Source of the DNA: Blastococcus sp. KM273128
Lineage (GTDB): Bacteria; Actinomycetota; Actinomycetes; Mycobacteriales; Geodermatophilaceae
Assembly: GCF_021698975.1 (NCBI RefSeq)
Contig: NZ_SSXA01000029.1
Coordinates: 1 to 40,050 of the forward strand
Length of the DNA stretch: 40,050 nucleotides
Reading direction: 5' to 3'
Shown here: positions 24,072 through 31,679 of the stretch, one piece after another
Layout of the letters: every line of letters starts with the position of its first letter
How positions within the stretch are numbered: the first letter of the stretch is position 1
Notes under the pieces: model-generated
Databases searched by the model: none
What the model was told of the DNA's origin: nothing
Seen by the model: only the letters and a program-made list of their open reading frames with translations
Translations under genes and position numbers: made by a program

Positions 24072-26687
24072 TCACCCCGCCACGAGCAGCCCGCTCGCCC
24101 CGCGGGCGGCATCGGCCAGCCGGTGCGACACGAACGGGTACCGGCCCGGCTCGGCGAGCACGAACTCCACGAAGCCGCCCTGCGCGGGCGCCAGGTCCAG
24201 CACCTGGGCTCCGCCGGCGTTCCCGTCGCCGGGCCGGAGCCGGTAGGCCCCCTCGTGGTAGACGGTGTCGAACTGCGCGCCGACGACGTGGAAGGCGGTG
24301 CCGGCGTTGGGCCCGGCGGCCACCACCCAGGCGCGCAGACGCTCGCCGGCCCGCACCTCGACGGGGGCGTGCTCGTACTGGCCGGCGTAGCCGTTGAACG
24401 CCACGACGCCGTAGTCGGCCGCGGCCATGGCGGCCAGCCCGGGCAGGTCGTCGTCGCCGGCCAGGTAGACGTCCGACTGCACGAGGAGCAGCTCCCGGTC
24501 GACCGGGGACAGGTCGGGTGGGTCGATCACGACCGCGCCGTACATCCCCATGCCCACGTGCTGCAGGACCGGCACGGTGCCGCAGTGGTACAGCCAGGCG
24601 CCGGCGCGGTCGGCGCGGAAGCTGTACACCAGCTCCCCGCCCGGCTCGATGGAACGCATCGCCACATCGGGGGCGACCTGGCTGGCGTGGAAGTCGACCG
24701 AGTGCGGCAGGGAGCCGCCGTTGGTCAGCCGGACGTGGAAGACGTCACCGACCCGCCCGCGCAGCGCCGGCCCGGGCACGGCCCCCCCGAAGGTCCACAT
24801 CCGCTGGCGCACCCCCGGCGCGACCTCGACGTCGGCCTCGACCACGGGCAGGTCCACCTCGTGCACCGTGCCTCCCGGGGCCGGCTGCAGGGTGGGGTCG
24901 TGCGGACGCCACTCCGGGCCCGGACCGGCGGCGGGTGCGCCACCGTGGCCGGCGGCGCCGTGGTGGGCCCCGGCGGCACCGCTGGCGGCCACGCCACCAG
25001 CGGCCGCCGGCCGGATGGTCAGCTCCATCCCGGCCTGCCGGTGGCCCGGCACGGTGCACCACGCCTGCAGCGGGCCCGCCACCGCACCGACGTCGAGGAC
25101 CGCGGACTGCCCGGGCGCGAGCATCGCCGTCCCGCGCCCGTCGGCCAGACGGAGGTCGTGACGCATCGCGCCCACGTTGCGGACGTCGAGCACGAGGTGC
25201 TCCCCCGCCGGCACGTCGATGACCGCGGGGCGGATCCCGGTGTCGCCGAGCTCGACCACGACTGCACCCGGCGTCGGCCCGCCGGCGGTGCGGTCCGCGG
25301 CCGGTGAGCCGCCCGTGAGGACCCACCCGAGGACGGCGACCACGGTGAGCACCACCGCCGCCGGCAGCAGGTCCCGGCGCGGGCTCGTCGCCGGACCCGG
25401 CAGGGCCTCCGCCGCCGGGGGCCGGCGGGCCGCGAGCAGCCCCGAGAGCAGCAGCGGCACGAAGGCGGCCAGCCCGGTCACCGCCAGGGCCCAGCCGAGG
25501 GTGCGGGCGGCCTCGGGGAGCGGAAGGGCGAGCAGGGCCACCCCGGCGTTGGTGAGCAGCGCCCGGGCGGGGCCCAGGGCCTGCAGCCGGGCCGCGAGCC
25601 GGCGGTGCCCGGCCGGCCCGCCGCCGGCGGTGGCCGGGACGAGGAACGTCAGCGCGGCGACGAGCACCTGGGCGACGAACCCCAGGCCCAGCACCGGCAC
25701 GAGGTCGGCCAGGACGGCCGTCGACGCCCCTGGCCCGGCCAGGGTGGCGACGACGTCGAGCACGAGCGCGACGAGCAGCCACCCCGTCGCGGCGGCCAGC
25801 CCGACGGCCGGCGCCGTGCGCGGCGGGGCCTTCCGGGCGACGCGGACCACCGGGACGAGCGACCAGGCGACCGCCGCGGTGTAGGCCGTCAACCCGGCCG
25901 CGGCGAAGGCGGGCCGCTCGAGGAGCAGGCCCGCGGTGAGCACGCCCAGGCCCGGGCCGGCCAGCAGCAGCACCCGGCGGGCCACGGCGGGGGCGTCCTC
26001 GGCCATGCGCGTGCCCAGCACCGCGGGCCAGAGCATGAACCCGGTGCCCAGGACGGTCAGGCCGACCCAACCGAGCAGGTTGAGGTGGACGTGCGCGAGG
26101 TGCAGCGCCGTGCGCGTCGGCCACGCACCGGCCCAGCCGGTGCCCATCAGCGCACCCAGGGCACCGCCGGCCACCAGGGCCACCCCGGCGGCGACGTAGT
26201 AGTGCACCACCCCGCGCAGCCGTCCCCCGCCGAGGGACCTCCGGCGCATGCCGAGCAGCGCGGCCACGTGCCCGGTGACGGCGGCGACCACGAGGGTGCC
26301 GCCGGCGCCGGTGAACACGGGCAGGGGCCAGCTGACGCCGAGCAGCACCAGGACGACGCCGCCGTTCAGCACGGCCAGCCGGGTGACGTGCGCCCGCTCC
26401 CCCGCGGGGCGGACGTGCAGCAGCGCGGCCGCGAAGTGCCGGGTGAAGACGAACACCGCGTTGGTGGCCGCGCCGAGCAGCAGCAGGTGCAGGGCGATCC
26501 ACCCGTGCCCCGCGGCCACCTGGGCGACCGGGACGGTGAGGGCGGCGGCAAGCAGGTGACCGCCGATGACACCGCCGGTGATCCGGGAGCGGATGGCCCG
26601 GGGGCGGCTCGGGGGCGCGCCGACGTAGGGCAGCTCGGCGCGCTCCCCGGGCGGGCGGCCGCCCCTGTGCGGCAGCGTCGTCGTCAT
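24072..26687 (-). CDS. nirK: Three-module membrane copper nitrite reductase (NirK-type) with N-terminal membrane and cupredoxin domains
   Basis: An 871-residue fusion. Residues 1-450 form about twelve membrane helices with 'HLAHVHLNLLGWVG', reminiscent of NnrS or haem-copper-oxidase-like modules. Residues 480-590 form a cupredoxin with type 1 copper ligands 'MRHDL' and 'AWCTVPGHRQAGM'. Residues 620-870 form the two-domain NirK: 'LPHSVDFHA' (type 1 and type 2 His plus the catalytic Asp), 'YHCGTVPVLQHVGMGM' (type 2 His, type 1 Cys-His-Met), 'FHVVGAQFD' and 'FVSHR' (the remaining type 2 sites). All expected copper ligands are visible, so nitrite to NO reduction is likely. The ATG start overlaps the flavoprotein gene's TGA. 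The usual short periplasmic NirK lacks the membrane module. Confidence 0.88.
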   Translation of the reverse strand: MTTTLPHRGGRPPGERAELPYVGAPPSRPRAIRSRITGGVIGGHLLAAALTVPVAQVAAGHGWIALHLLLLGAATNAVFVFTRHFAAALLHVRPAGERAHVTRLAVLNGGVVLVLLGVSWPLPVFTGAGGTLVVAAVTGHVAALLGMRRRSLGGGRLRGVVHYYVAAGVALVAGGALGALMGTGWAGAWPTRTALHLAHVHLNLLGWVGLTVLGTGFMLWPAVLGTRMAEDAPAVARRVLLLAGPGLGVLTAGLLLERPAFAAAGLTAYTAAVAWSLVPVVRVARKAPPRTAPAVGLAAATGWLLVALVLDVVATLAGPGASTAVLADLVPVLGLGFVAQVLVAALTFLVPATAGGGPAGHRRLAARLQALGPARALLTNAGVALLALPLPEAARTLGWALAVTGLAAFVPLLLSGLLAARRPPAAEALPGPATSPRRDLLPAAVVLTVVAVLGWVLTGGSPAADRTAGGPTPGAVVVELGDTGIRPAVIDVPAGEHLVLDVRNVGAMRHDLRLADGRGTAMLAPGQSAVLDVGAVAGPLQAWCTVPGHRQAGMELTIRPAAAGGVAASGAAGAHHGAAGHGGAPAAGPGPEWRPHDPTLQPAPGGTVHEVDLPVVEADVEVAPGVRQRMWTFGGAVPGPALRGRVGDVFHVRLTNGGSLPHSVDFHASQVAPDVAMRSIEPGGELVYSFRADRAGAWLYHCGTVPVLQHVGMGMYGAVVIDPPDLSPVDRELLLVQSDVYLAGDDDLPGLAAMAAADYGVVAFNGYAGQYEHAPVEVRAGERLRAWVVAAGPNAGTAFHVVGAQFDTVYHEGAYRLRPGDGNAGGAQVLDLAPAQGGFVEFVLAEPGRYPFVSHRLADAARGASGLLVAG

Positions 26688-27148
26688 TCCGCGGGCACGG
26701 CACCCAACAGCGCCGGATCTGGGAGCGCCGGGACGGCGGCCGTGACGCGGCGCCCGCGGAGCAGGGTCAGCGCGACGATGACGTAGCACGGGCGCTCGCC
26801 GGTCACCCACGGGCGGATCCCGAGGGCGTCCAGGGCGCGGACCTCGGCGGGGTCGTCGACCACCCGGGACGGGCCGATGGCCGTGACGTTCCAGCCGGTG
26901 CGGCCGCGGGCGTCGAACTCGTCGACCTCGAAGGCGACGACGGCACCCCGGCTGGCCGCCACCGCCTTACTCCCCACGTGGGTGGGGATGACGATCCGGT
27001 CGCCGTGCACCCGGAAGTGCACGGGCTGGATGGTCGGCAGCGCCCCCTCGGTGAGCGCCAGCCGGCCGATCACGACCGTGCCCAGCAGCAGGCGGCACTC
27101 GTGCTCGTCGAGCACCTCCAGGGTCCGGTCCGGTCCGGGATCGAGCAA
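26684..27148 (-). CDS. Pyridoxamine 5'-phosphate oxidase-like FMN/F420-binding split-barrel protein
   Basis: A 154-residue protein. 'GRLALTEGALPTIQPVHFRVHGDRIVI' and 'GSKAVAASRGAVVAFEVDEF' form the split-barrel core that binds a flavin-type cofactor. Such proteins are common in actinobacterial hypoxia regulons, where their substrates are mostly unknown. TTG was chosen as start because GAGGAG lies six bases upstream and the conserved domain begins soon after. It is the first gene of the unit with nirK (ATGA overlap). DosR-like box C lies about 100 bases upstream. Confidence 0.8.
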   Translation of the reverse strand: MLDPGPDRTLEVLDEHECRLLLGTVVIGRLALTEGALPTIQPVHFRVHGDRIVIPTHVGSKAVAASRGAVVAFEVDEFDARGRTGWNVTAIGPSRVVDDPAEVRALDALGIRPWVTGERPCYVIVALTLLRGRRVTAAVPALPDPALLGAVPAE

Positions 27149-27165
27149 GGGAACTCCTCGGTGCG

Positions 27166-27783
27166 GTGGGCACGGCCGCGGGCGGGCCGGCCGGGGACGG
27201 TGCTTCCGCCCCGCTGCCACTCTCCCGGCGCAGGCGCCGCCCGCAGCGGGGTCCTTGGTCCCGAACCGGACGGCCGCTGGACCCGGAGGCCGGGGACCGC
27301 GGGGGCCGGCCGGGCCGGTGGAGCGCGCGCAAGAGCCAGCTCCTGGTCAGCGAGTACGAGGGGCAGGGCGGCGGCTACCGGCACGAGGGCGAGCGGACCG
27401 GGGCTCAGCGGCACCTCGAGGAGTGGACCGGGCAGGACTGGCACACCGCCGACGGGGATGCGGACGCCCGGACCGGCGACGGGACGACCCGGCGCTACCT
27501 GCCGGATGCGGCCTGGCAGCTGCTCACCCCGGCCGAGCGGCGGGCGACCGACCGGGAGAAGCAGCAGGGTCGGGAGCAGCACGTGGCGAACACCGACGCG
27601 GCCCGGGAGGCCCGCGCGGCCGCCGAGCTCATCGGGATGAAGGCGCCCGAGGCGCGCCGCCGGGTGGCCGAGCTGCACGGGGAGTCGCAGCTGGACCGGG
27701 CCGAGCGGGCCGAGCGCGAGCTCGGCACGGGGCGCAAGACGGTGCTCGAGCGGATCGAGCGGCAGCGCTCGGCCGACGGCTGA
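27166..27783 (+). CDS. DUF5872-like small basic protein
   Basis: The segment from about residue 45 is the recognisable part: 'GDRGGRPGRWSARKSQLL', 'EYEGQGGGYRHEG', 'TGQDWHTADG', 'RRYLPDAAWQLLTPAERRATD'. This matches the DUF5872 family, whose function is unknown. The remainder is a charged helix. The N-terminus is doubtful: the given GTG makes a 205-residue protein, but its first 40 residues are Arg/Pro-rich, overlap DosR-like box C and have no clear ribosome site. A later non-canonical start or a frameshifted N-terminus is possible. It is divergent from the nirK operon. Confidence 0.6.
   Translation: MGTAAGGPAGDGASAPLPLSRRRRRPQRGPWSRTGRPLDPEAGDRGGRPGRWSARKSQLLVSEYEGQGGGYRHEGERTGAQRHLEEWTGQDWHTADGDADARTGDGTTRRYLPDAAWQLLTPAERRATDREKQQGREQHVANTDAAREARAAAELIGMKAPEARRRVAELHGESQLDRAERAERELGTGRKTVLERIERQRSADG
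27248..27265 (-). promoter_or_regulatory. DosR/DevR-like box C, upstream of the nirK operon
   Basis: Read on the minus strand this is TTCGGGACCAAGGACCCC. It matches the mycobacterial DosR half-site TTSGGGAC exactly and the 18-base overlap with the published consensus at 15 positions. It is the best of the three sites. It lies about 100 bases upstream of the TTG start of the flavoprotein-nirK unit, within the doubtful 5' part of the divergent DUF5872-like gene. Confidence 0.5.
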
Positions 27784-27798
27784 CCGGATCGGGGTGGC

Positions 27799-28005
27799 GT
27801 GGTGTTCCTGCTGTTCGGATTCGGCACGAAGCGCAGACACCTGGGCCCCGGGGCGACCCGCACCTGCCCGAACTGCCACAACACCACCCGGTGGTCGCGG
27901 ACCCGGCAGTACCGGCGGTTCTCGCTGTTCTTCGTGCCGGTGGCCCGCTGGAAGCGGCGCGAACTGGATGTGTGCGGCATCTGCGGCACCGCCGTCGAGG
28001 TGTGA
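27799..28005 (+). CDS. Small zinc-ribbon protein
   Basis: A 68-residue protein starting MVFLLFGFGTKRR, with CPNCHN near residue 23 and CGICG near 59, giving a four-cysteine zinc site. The middle 'FSLFFVPVARWKRRELD' is family-typical. Proteins of this type are widespread in actinobacteria without known function. GTG start, 15 bases after the preceding gene, so probably co-transcribed with it. Confidence 0.8.
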   Translation: MVFLLFGFGTKRRHLGPGATRTCPNCHNTTRWSRTRQYRRFSLFFVPVARWKRRELDVCGICGTAVEV

Positions 28006-28030
28006 CCGAGGCTCAGCCGCCGACCGGCTG

Positions 28031-28056
28031 CGCCCCAGAGCGCGCCCCCTGGGGCG
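28031..28056 (+). terminator. Hairpin after the zinc-ribbon gene
   Basis: CGCCCCAG and CTGGGGCG form a perfect 8-bp stem with a 10-base loop, 26 bases past the stop. No T-run. Confidence 0.5.
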
Positions 28057-28227
28057 GGTCGACCCGTTCCAGGTGACGTGGAGCCGGGCCACGGCCCGGC
28101 TGCACGTCCGGCCGCACGGGTCGAGCCGCGCGGGGTGCGGTCGGCGGGGCGACGCCGGGGGCACCAGGCGAAACAACGCGGCCGGTCGCGGCGTTGTCCT
28201 GTCGTTCCGCAGACAGAGGGAGGCACA

Positions 28228-28740
28228 TTGACCACCGAGACCGCGATCCTCGCCGGCGGTTGCTTCTGGGGCGCGCAGGAGCTGCTGCGCAAGCGCCCCG
28301 GGGTGATCTCGACCCGGGTCGGCTACTCCGGGGGCGACACCCCGAACGCCACCTACCGGAACCACGGGGACCACGCGGAGGCGGTCGAGATCGTCTTCGA
28401 CCCCGACGTCATCTCGCTCCGCGACCTGCTCGAGTTCTTCTTCCAGATCCACGACCCGTCGACGAAGGACCGGCAGGGCAACGACATCGGTCGCAGCTAC
28501 CGCTCGGCGATCTTCTACACCAGCGACGAGCAGCAGCGCGTGGCCCTGGACACGATCGCCGACGTCGATGCCTCGGGCATCTGGCCGGGGAAGGTCGTCA
28601 CCGAGGTCGAGCCGGCGGGTGCGTTCTGGGAGGCCGAGGAGGAGCACCAGGACTACCTGCAGAAGATCCCCTACGGCTACACCTGCCACTACGTGCGGCC
28701 CGACTGGGTGCTCCCCCGCCGCGAGGCGCAGACCGCCTGA
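28228..28740 (+). CDS. msrA: Peptide-methionine (S)-S-oxide reductase
   Basis: A 170-residue repair enzyme that reduces methionine-S-sulfoxide with thioredoxin. The catalytic motif GCFWGAQE is near residue 11, followed by '[15 protein letters not shown]', 'EAVEIVFDP' and '[16 protein letters not shown]', all diagnostic of MsrA. A second Cys in '[10 protein letters not shown]' near the C-terminus may resolve the disulfide. TTG start, supported by GGGAGG immediately upstream; no better ATG or GTG is near. Confidence 0.95.
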   Translation: MTTETAILAGGCFWGAQELLRKRPGVISTRVGYSGGDTPNATYRNHGDHAEAVEIVFDPDVISLRDLLEFFFQIHDPSTKDRQGNDIGRSYRSAIFYTSDEQQRVALDTIADVDASGIWPGKVVTEVEPAGAFWEAEEEHQDYLQKIPYGYTCHYVRPDWVLPRREAQTA

Positions 28741-28773
28741 GCAGCCGCCGGCGCCGCGCAGGCGGCGCGCTGG

Positions 28774-28810
28774 AAGGGGCGGGTGGCACCGACGGTGTCG
28801 CCCGCCCCTT
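28774..28810. terminator. Strong bidirectional hairpin after msrA
   Basis: AAGGGGCGGG pairs perfectly with CCCGCCCCTT; the inner bases GGCACC/GGTGTC extend the stem with one wobble. It lies between the convergent ends of msrA and the hydrolase remnant, with an A/T pair at the foot that would give a short T-run in both directions. Confidence 0.75.
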
Positions 28811-28827
28811 GCAGTCGCGGGCCTGGG

Positions 28828-29470
28828 TCAGCCCCGCAGGAAGGCCAGCAGATCGGCGTTGATCGTCCCGGCCTGCGTGGTCGGCATGCCGTGGGGGAAG
28901 CCGGCGTAGGTCCTCAACGTCCCGTTGGGCAGCAGCTCGGCCGACAGCGGCGCGGAGTCGGCGTAGGGCACGACCTGGTCGTCGTCGCCGTGCATCACGA
29001 GCACGGGCACGGTGATCTTCTTCAGGTCGTCGGTGAAGTCCGTCTGGGAGAACGCGACGACGCCGTCGTGGTGCGCCTTGGCGCCACCCATCATCCCCTG
29101 CCGCCACCAGTTCTGGATCACCGCCTCGATCGGTACCACGCCGGGCCGGTTGAACCCGTAGAACGCCGTGGCGGCCAGGTCGCGGTAGAACGCCGACCGG
29201 TTGGTGGCCACCTGCTCCTGGATGCCGTCGAAGACGCTCTTGGGCAGCCCGCCCGGGTTGGCGTGGGGCTGCACCATGATCGGCGGCACCGCGCTGATCA
29301 GGACCGCCTTCGCGACCCGGTCCTGGCCGTGCCGGGCGAGGTAGTGCGCGACCTCACCGTCGCCGGTGGAGTGCCCGACGTGGACGGCGTCGCGGAGGTC
29401 GACGTGCGCGGTCAACGCCGCCAGGTCGTCGGCGTAGTCGTCCATGTCGTGCCCGTCGCTCACCTGGGCG
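28828..29470 (-). pseudogene. 5'-truncated alpha/beta hydrolase (chloroperoxidase/arylesterase-like)
   Basis: About 210 codons align with the last three quarters of the non-haem chloroperoxidase-like hydrolases. The nucleophile motif VGHSTGDGEV is present; the usual form is GHSTGGGEV. 'SAVPPIMVQPHANPGGLP', 'PVLVMHGDDDQVVP' (acid) and 'AGFPHGMPTT' (catalytic His) follow. The first ~75 residues, with the HGWP oxyanion region, are missing: similarity stops abruptly near 29465 and upstream sequence is unrelated in all frames. A longer open frame exists upstream but its residues do not resemble the family. Probably inactive. Confidence 0.7.
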
Positions 29471-29862
29471 CCCGAGGAGCACCCGTACCACCTGCAGGTG
29501 CCTCCCTCCGGCGCTTGGACACCTACACCCGTTCCGTCGCCTCGTGGCAGCGCCGGAGCGGTGCCCATCTCGAGACGGTGGACGGCGACACCCGTGGCCA
29601 GGTCCTGGCGTCGGCGCCACGCGTGCTGTGCGGATCACCCGCTTCGGCGGGCCAGAGGTCCTCGACGTCGTCGACACCCCGAGCCCTGCGGCGAGTCGGT
29701 GTCGTCACGCGTGCGCGCAGCTTGTCCATGTCCTCGCGTGCGTCCACCCGGTGGGCAGCCGGCCAGGCGAACGGCGCTCAGCCGAGCGTTCTCGGGCGCA
29801 CACGCCGGGCAGACCTCACGGGGCGGGCCCCGACCAGCTGCGGGGCCGGGCATGCTGACCTC
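29471..29862. other. Gene graveyard between hydrolase remnant and DUF429 fusion gene
   Basis: No intact gene. It holds the break point of the truncated hydrolase, a short quinone-oxidoreductase fragment, and roughly 170 bases of unrecognised GC-rich sequence leading to the next gene. No IS element ends, terminal repeats or target-site duplications were seen. Confidence 0.55.
29619..29693 (+). pseudogene. N-terminal fragment of a quinone oxidoreductase (paralogue of the gene at 31680)
   Basis: Twenty-five codons read TRAVRITRFGGPEVLDVVDT followed by PSPAA. The intact gene begins MRAVQITEFGGPEVLTVVDT, so most positions agree and the initiator ATG has become ACG. Similarity ends at once afterward. 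It is a relic of a duplicated or replaced gene. Confidence 0.7.
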
Positions 29863-31599
29863 GTGCACCACATCGGGATCGACCTCGCCTGGGGGATCAA
29901 GCAACCGACCGGCCTCGCCGTGCTCGACGACGCCGGCCGGCTGGTGCACGTCAGCGCGGTGCGCACCGACGAGCAGATCGAGACCGCGCTTGCCCCGTTC
30001 ACCGCCGGCCCGTGCATCGTGGCGATCGACGCCCCGCTGGTGGTCACCAACGCCACCGGGAACCGGGCCGCCGAGCGGGCGCTCAACGCCGACTTCGCGA
30101 GGTTCCAGGCCGGGGCGCACCCGACGAACACCGGCAAACCCGAGTTCACCGATGGTGACACCCGCGGCGGGCGGATCGGCCGGCGCCTGAAGCTGGACCT
30201 CGACCCCCGCTCGGGCCGCGAGCGCCGGGCGATCGAGGTCTACCCCCACGCGGCGACGGTGGCGCTGTTCCGGCTGGGCCGCACGCTGAAGTACAAGAAC
30301 AAGCCGGGCCGGACGCTTGAGCAGATGCGCGCAGAGCTGCTGCTGCTCATCGACCTGCTGGGCTCGGTGGTCGAGCTCGACCTCGGCGCAGCGTTCGCCG
30401 CGCTGCGCCAGCAGGTGCAGGCCGCCAACCGCAAGAGCGAGCTGCGGGCGGCGGAGGACCAGGTCGACGCCGTGGTGTGCGCCTACGTGGGATGGATCGC
30501 CGTCCGGCGCCCGGACGAGGTGACCACCTACGGCGACGCGGCCGGCGGCGCCATCGTGACCCCGACCCTGCCGCCGGACCTGCAGCCCGGCCCCCGGGTC
30601 ACCGCGCCCCCGCCCGACCCGGTGCAGCAGGCCATCCAGGCGTACGCCGACGGCCGGCCCGAGACCCTGGTCGCCGGGGCGCAGGCGCTCGCGCTCGTCA
30701 CCGGGGTGCTCGACGACGCCGGGATCAACTACCTGTCGGTGACCGGGCGGACCAAGACCATCGCCTCGTTCGCGGAGAAGGCGGCCCGCACGGTCGACGG
30801 CGTGCCTGCCTACCCGGACCCGGCGCGGGACATCACCGACCAGATCGGCGTGCGGGTGATCACCTACGTGCAGAGCGACGTGGAGGCGGTCGCCGACCTG
30901 CTGGCCGCGCAGGTGCGGGTGATCGACGACCGCGACATGGGTCGGCGGACCGCGCAGCAGGGCCGGTTCGGTTACTCCAGCCGGCACCTGCTCATCGGTG
31001 TGGACCCGGGCCGGGCGGCCGAGCTGCCGGAGCTGGCCGGGCGCGTGGTGCAGGTGCAGGTGCGCACGGTGCTGCAGCACGCCTGGGCCGAGTTCGAGCA
31101 CGACATCCGCTACAAGGGCACGGTGCCGGACGAGCACGCCTCCGAGTTCGACCGCCGGTTCACCCTGGCCGCCGGGCTGCTGGAGCTGGCCGACCAGCAG
31201 TTCACCGCGATCCGCGAGCGCCTCCGGGCACCGGTTCGCGCCGACGAGGCCGACGACACCGACCCCGACGACCCTCGGATCGCACCCCGGGAGCTGGCTG
31301 CGTTCCTGGCCGGGCAGTACGCCGACGCCGGCTGGTCGCGGCCGGACCACTACACCTGGATCTCCGGCCTGCTCCTGGAGCTGGGCGTGACCAGCCTGGT
31401 GGAGCTGGGCGAGGTGCTGCGCGGCGCCGACGACAGCGGCATCCTCGCCCGGATGGACTACCGCTATCCCCCGGGTGCCGTGCGCCGGCTGGACGACACG
31501 CTGCTGGCCGCCTTCGGGCAGCGGTACGTGGACCTGCACGGCAACGCCGACCGGCGGACCGCGCTGACCACCCGGCTGCAGCGGCTCACCGGCAGCTGA
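29863..31599 (+). CDS. DUF429 domain - RelA/SpoT nucleotidyltransferase-like domain fusion protein
   Basis: A 578-residue single frame. Residues 1-235 are a DUF429 domain, a predicted RNase H-like fold: 'HHIGIDLAWG', 'CIVAIDAPLVV', 'EDQVDAVVCAYVGW'. After a proline linker, residues 255-450 are a RelA/SpoT synthetase-like domain: 'GRTKTIASFAEKA', 'ITDQIGVRVITY', 'FGYSSRHLL', 'VQVQVRTVLQHAWAEFEHDI'. The motif normally written E-[IV]-Q-[IV]-R-T has Gln for the catalytic Glu, so (p)ppGpp synthesis may be lost or altered. The last 100 residues are helical and unassigned. The GTG start immediately precedes the conserved domain; its ribosome site is weak. Roles to consider: alarmone sensing, or a toxSAS-like effector joined to a nuclease-like domain. 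Confidence 0.8.
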   Translation: MHHIGIDLAWGIKQPTGLAVLDDAGRLVHVSAVRTDEQIETALAPFTAGPCIVAIDAPLVVTNATGNRAAERALNADFARFQAGAHPTNTGKPEFTDGDTRGGRIGRRLKLDLDPRSGRERRAIEVYPHAATVALFRLGRTLKYKNKPGRTLEQMRAELLLLIDLLGSVVELDLGAAFAALRQQVQAANRKSELRAAEDQVDAVVCAYVGWIAVRRPDEVTTYGDAAGGAIVTPTLPPDLQPGPRVTAPPPDPVQQAIQAYADGRPETLVAGAQALALVTGVLDDAGINYLSVTGRTKTIASFAEKAARTVDGVPAYPDPARDITDQIGVRVITYVQSDVEAVADLLAAQVRVIDDRDMGRRTAQQGRFGYSSRHLLIGVDPGRAAELPELAGRVVQVQVRTVLQHAWAEFEHDIRYKGTVPDEHASEFDRRFTLAAGLLELADQQFTAIRERLRAPVRADEADDTDPDDPRIAPRELAAFLAGQYADAGWSRPDHYTWISGLLLELGVTSLVELGEVLRGADDSGILARMDYRYPPGAVRRLDDTLLAAFGQRYVDLHGNADRRTALTTRLQRLTGS

Positions 31600-31666
31600 T
31601 CACCGCCGCCGCTGCCGAGCACGCCGACGGGACCGGCCTGGAAGACGTCGGGGCGTGAGCAGGCCA

Positions 31667-31672
31667 TAGCCT
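31667..31672 (+). promoter_or_regulatory. Leaderless-type -10 element of the quinone oxidoreductase gene
   Basis: TAGCCT lies seven bases before the ATG, the usual position for actinobacterial leaderless transcripts that begin at the start codon. No Shine-Dalgarno sequence is present in between. Confidence 0.55.
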
Positions 31673-31679
31673 CACCCCC

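Noticed and set aside
29470..29568. Extended N-terminus of the hydrolase remnant to an upstream ATG
   Set aside because: The residues upstream of 'QVSDGHDMDDY' do not resemble the family and lack the HGWP region, so the longer frame does not restore a normal enzyme.
29471..29862. Insertion sequence or attachment site explaining the broken genes
   Set aside because: No transposase fragment, terminal inverted repeats, direct repeats or tRNA gene could be seen.
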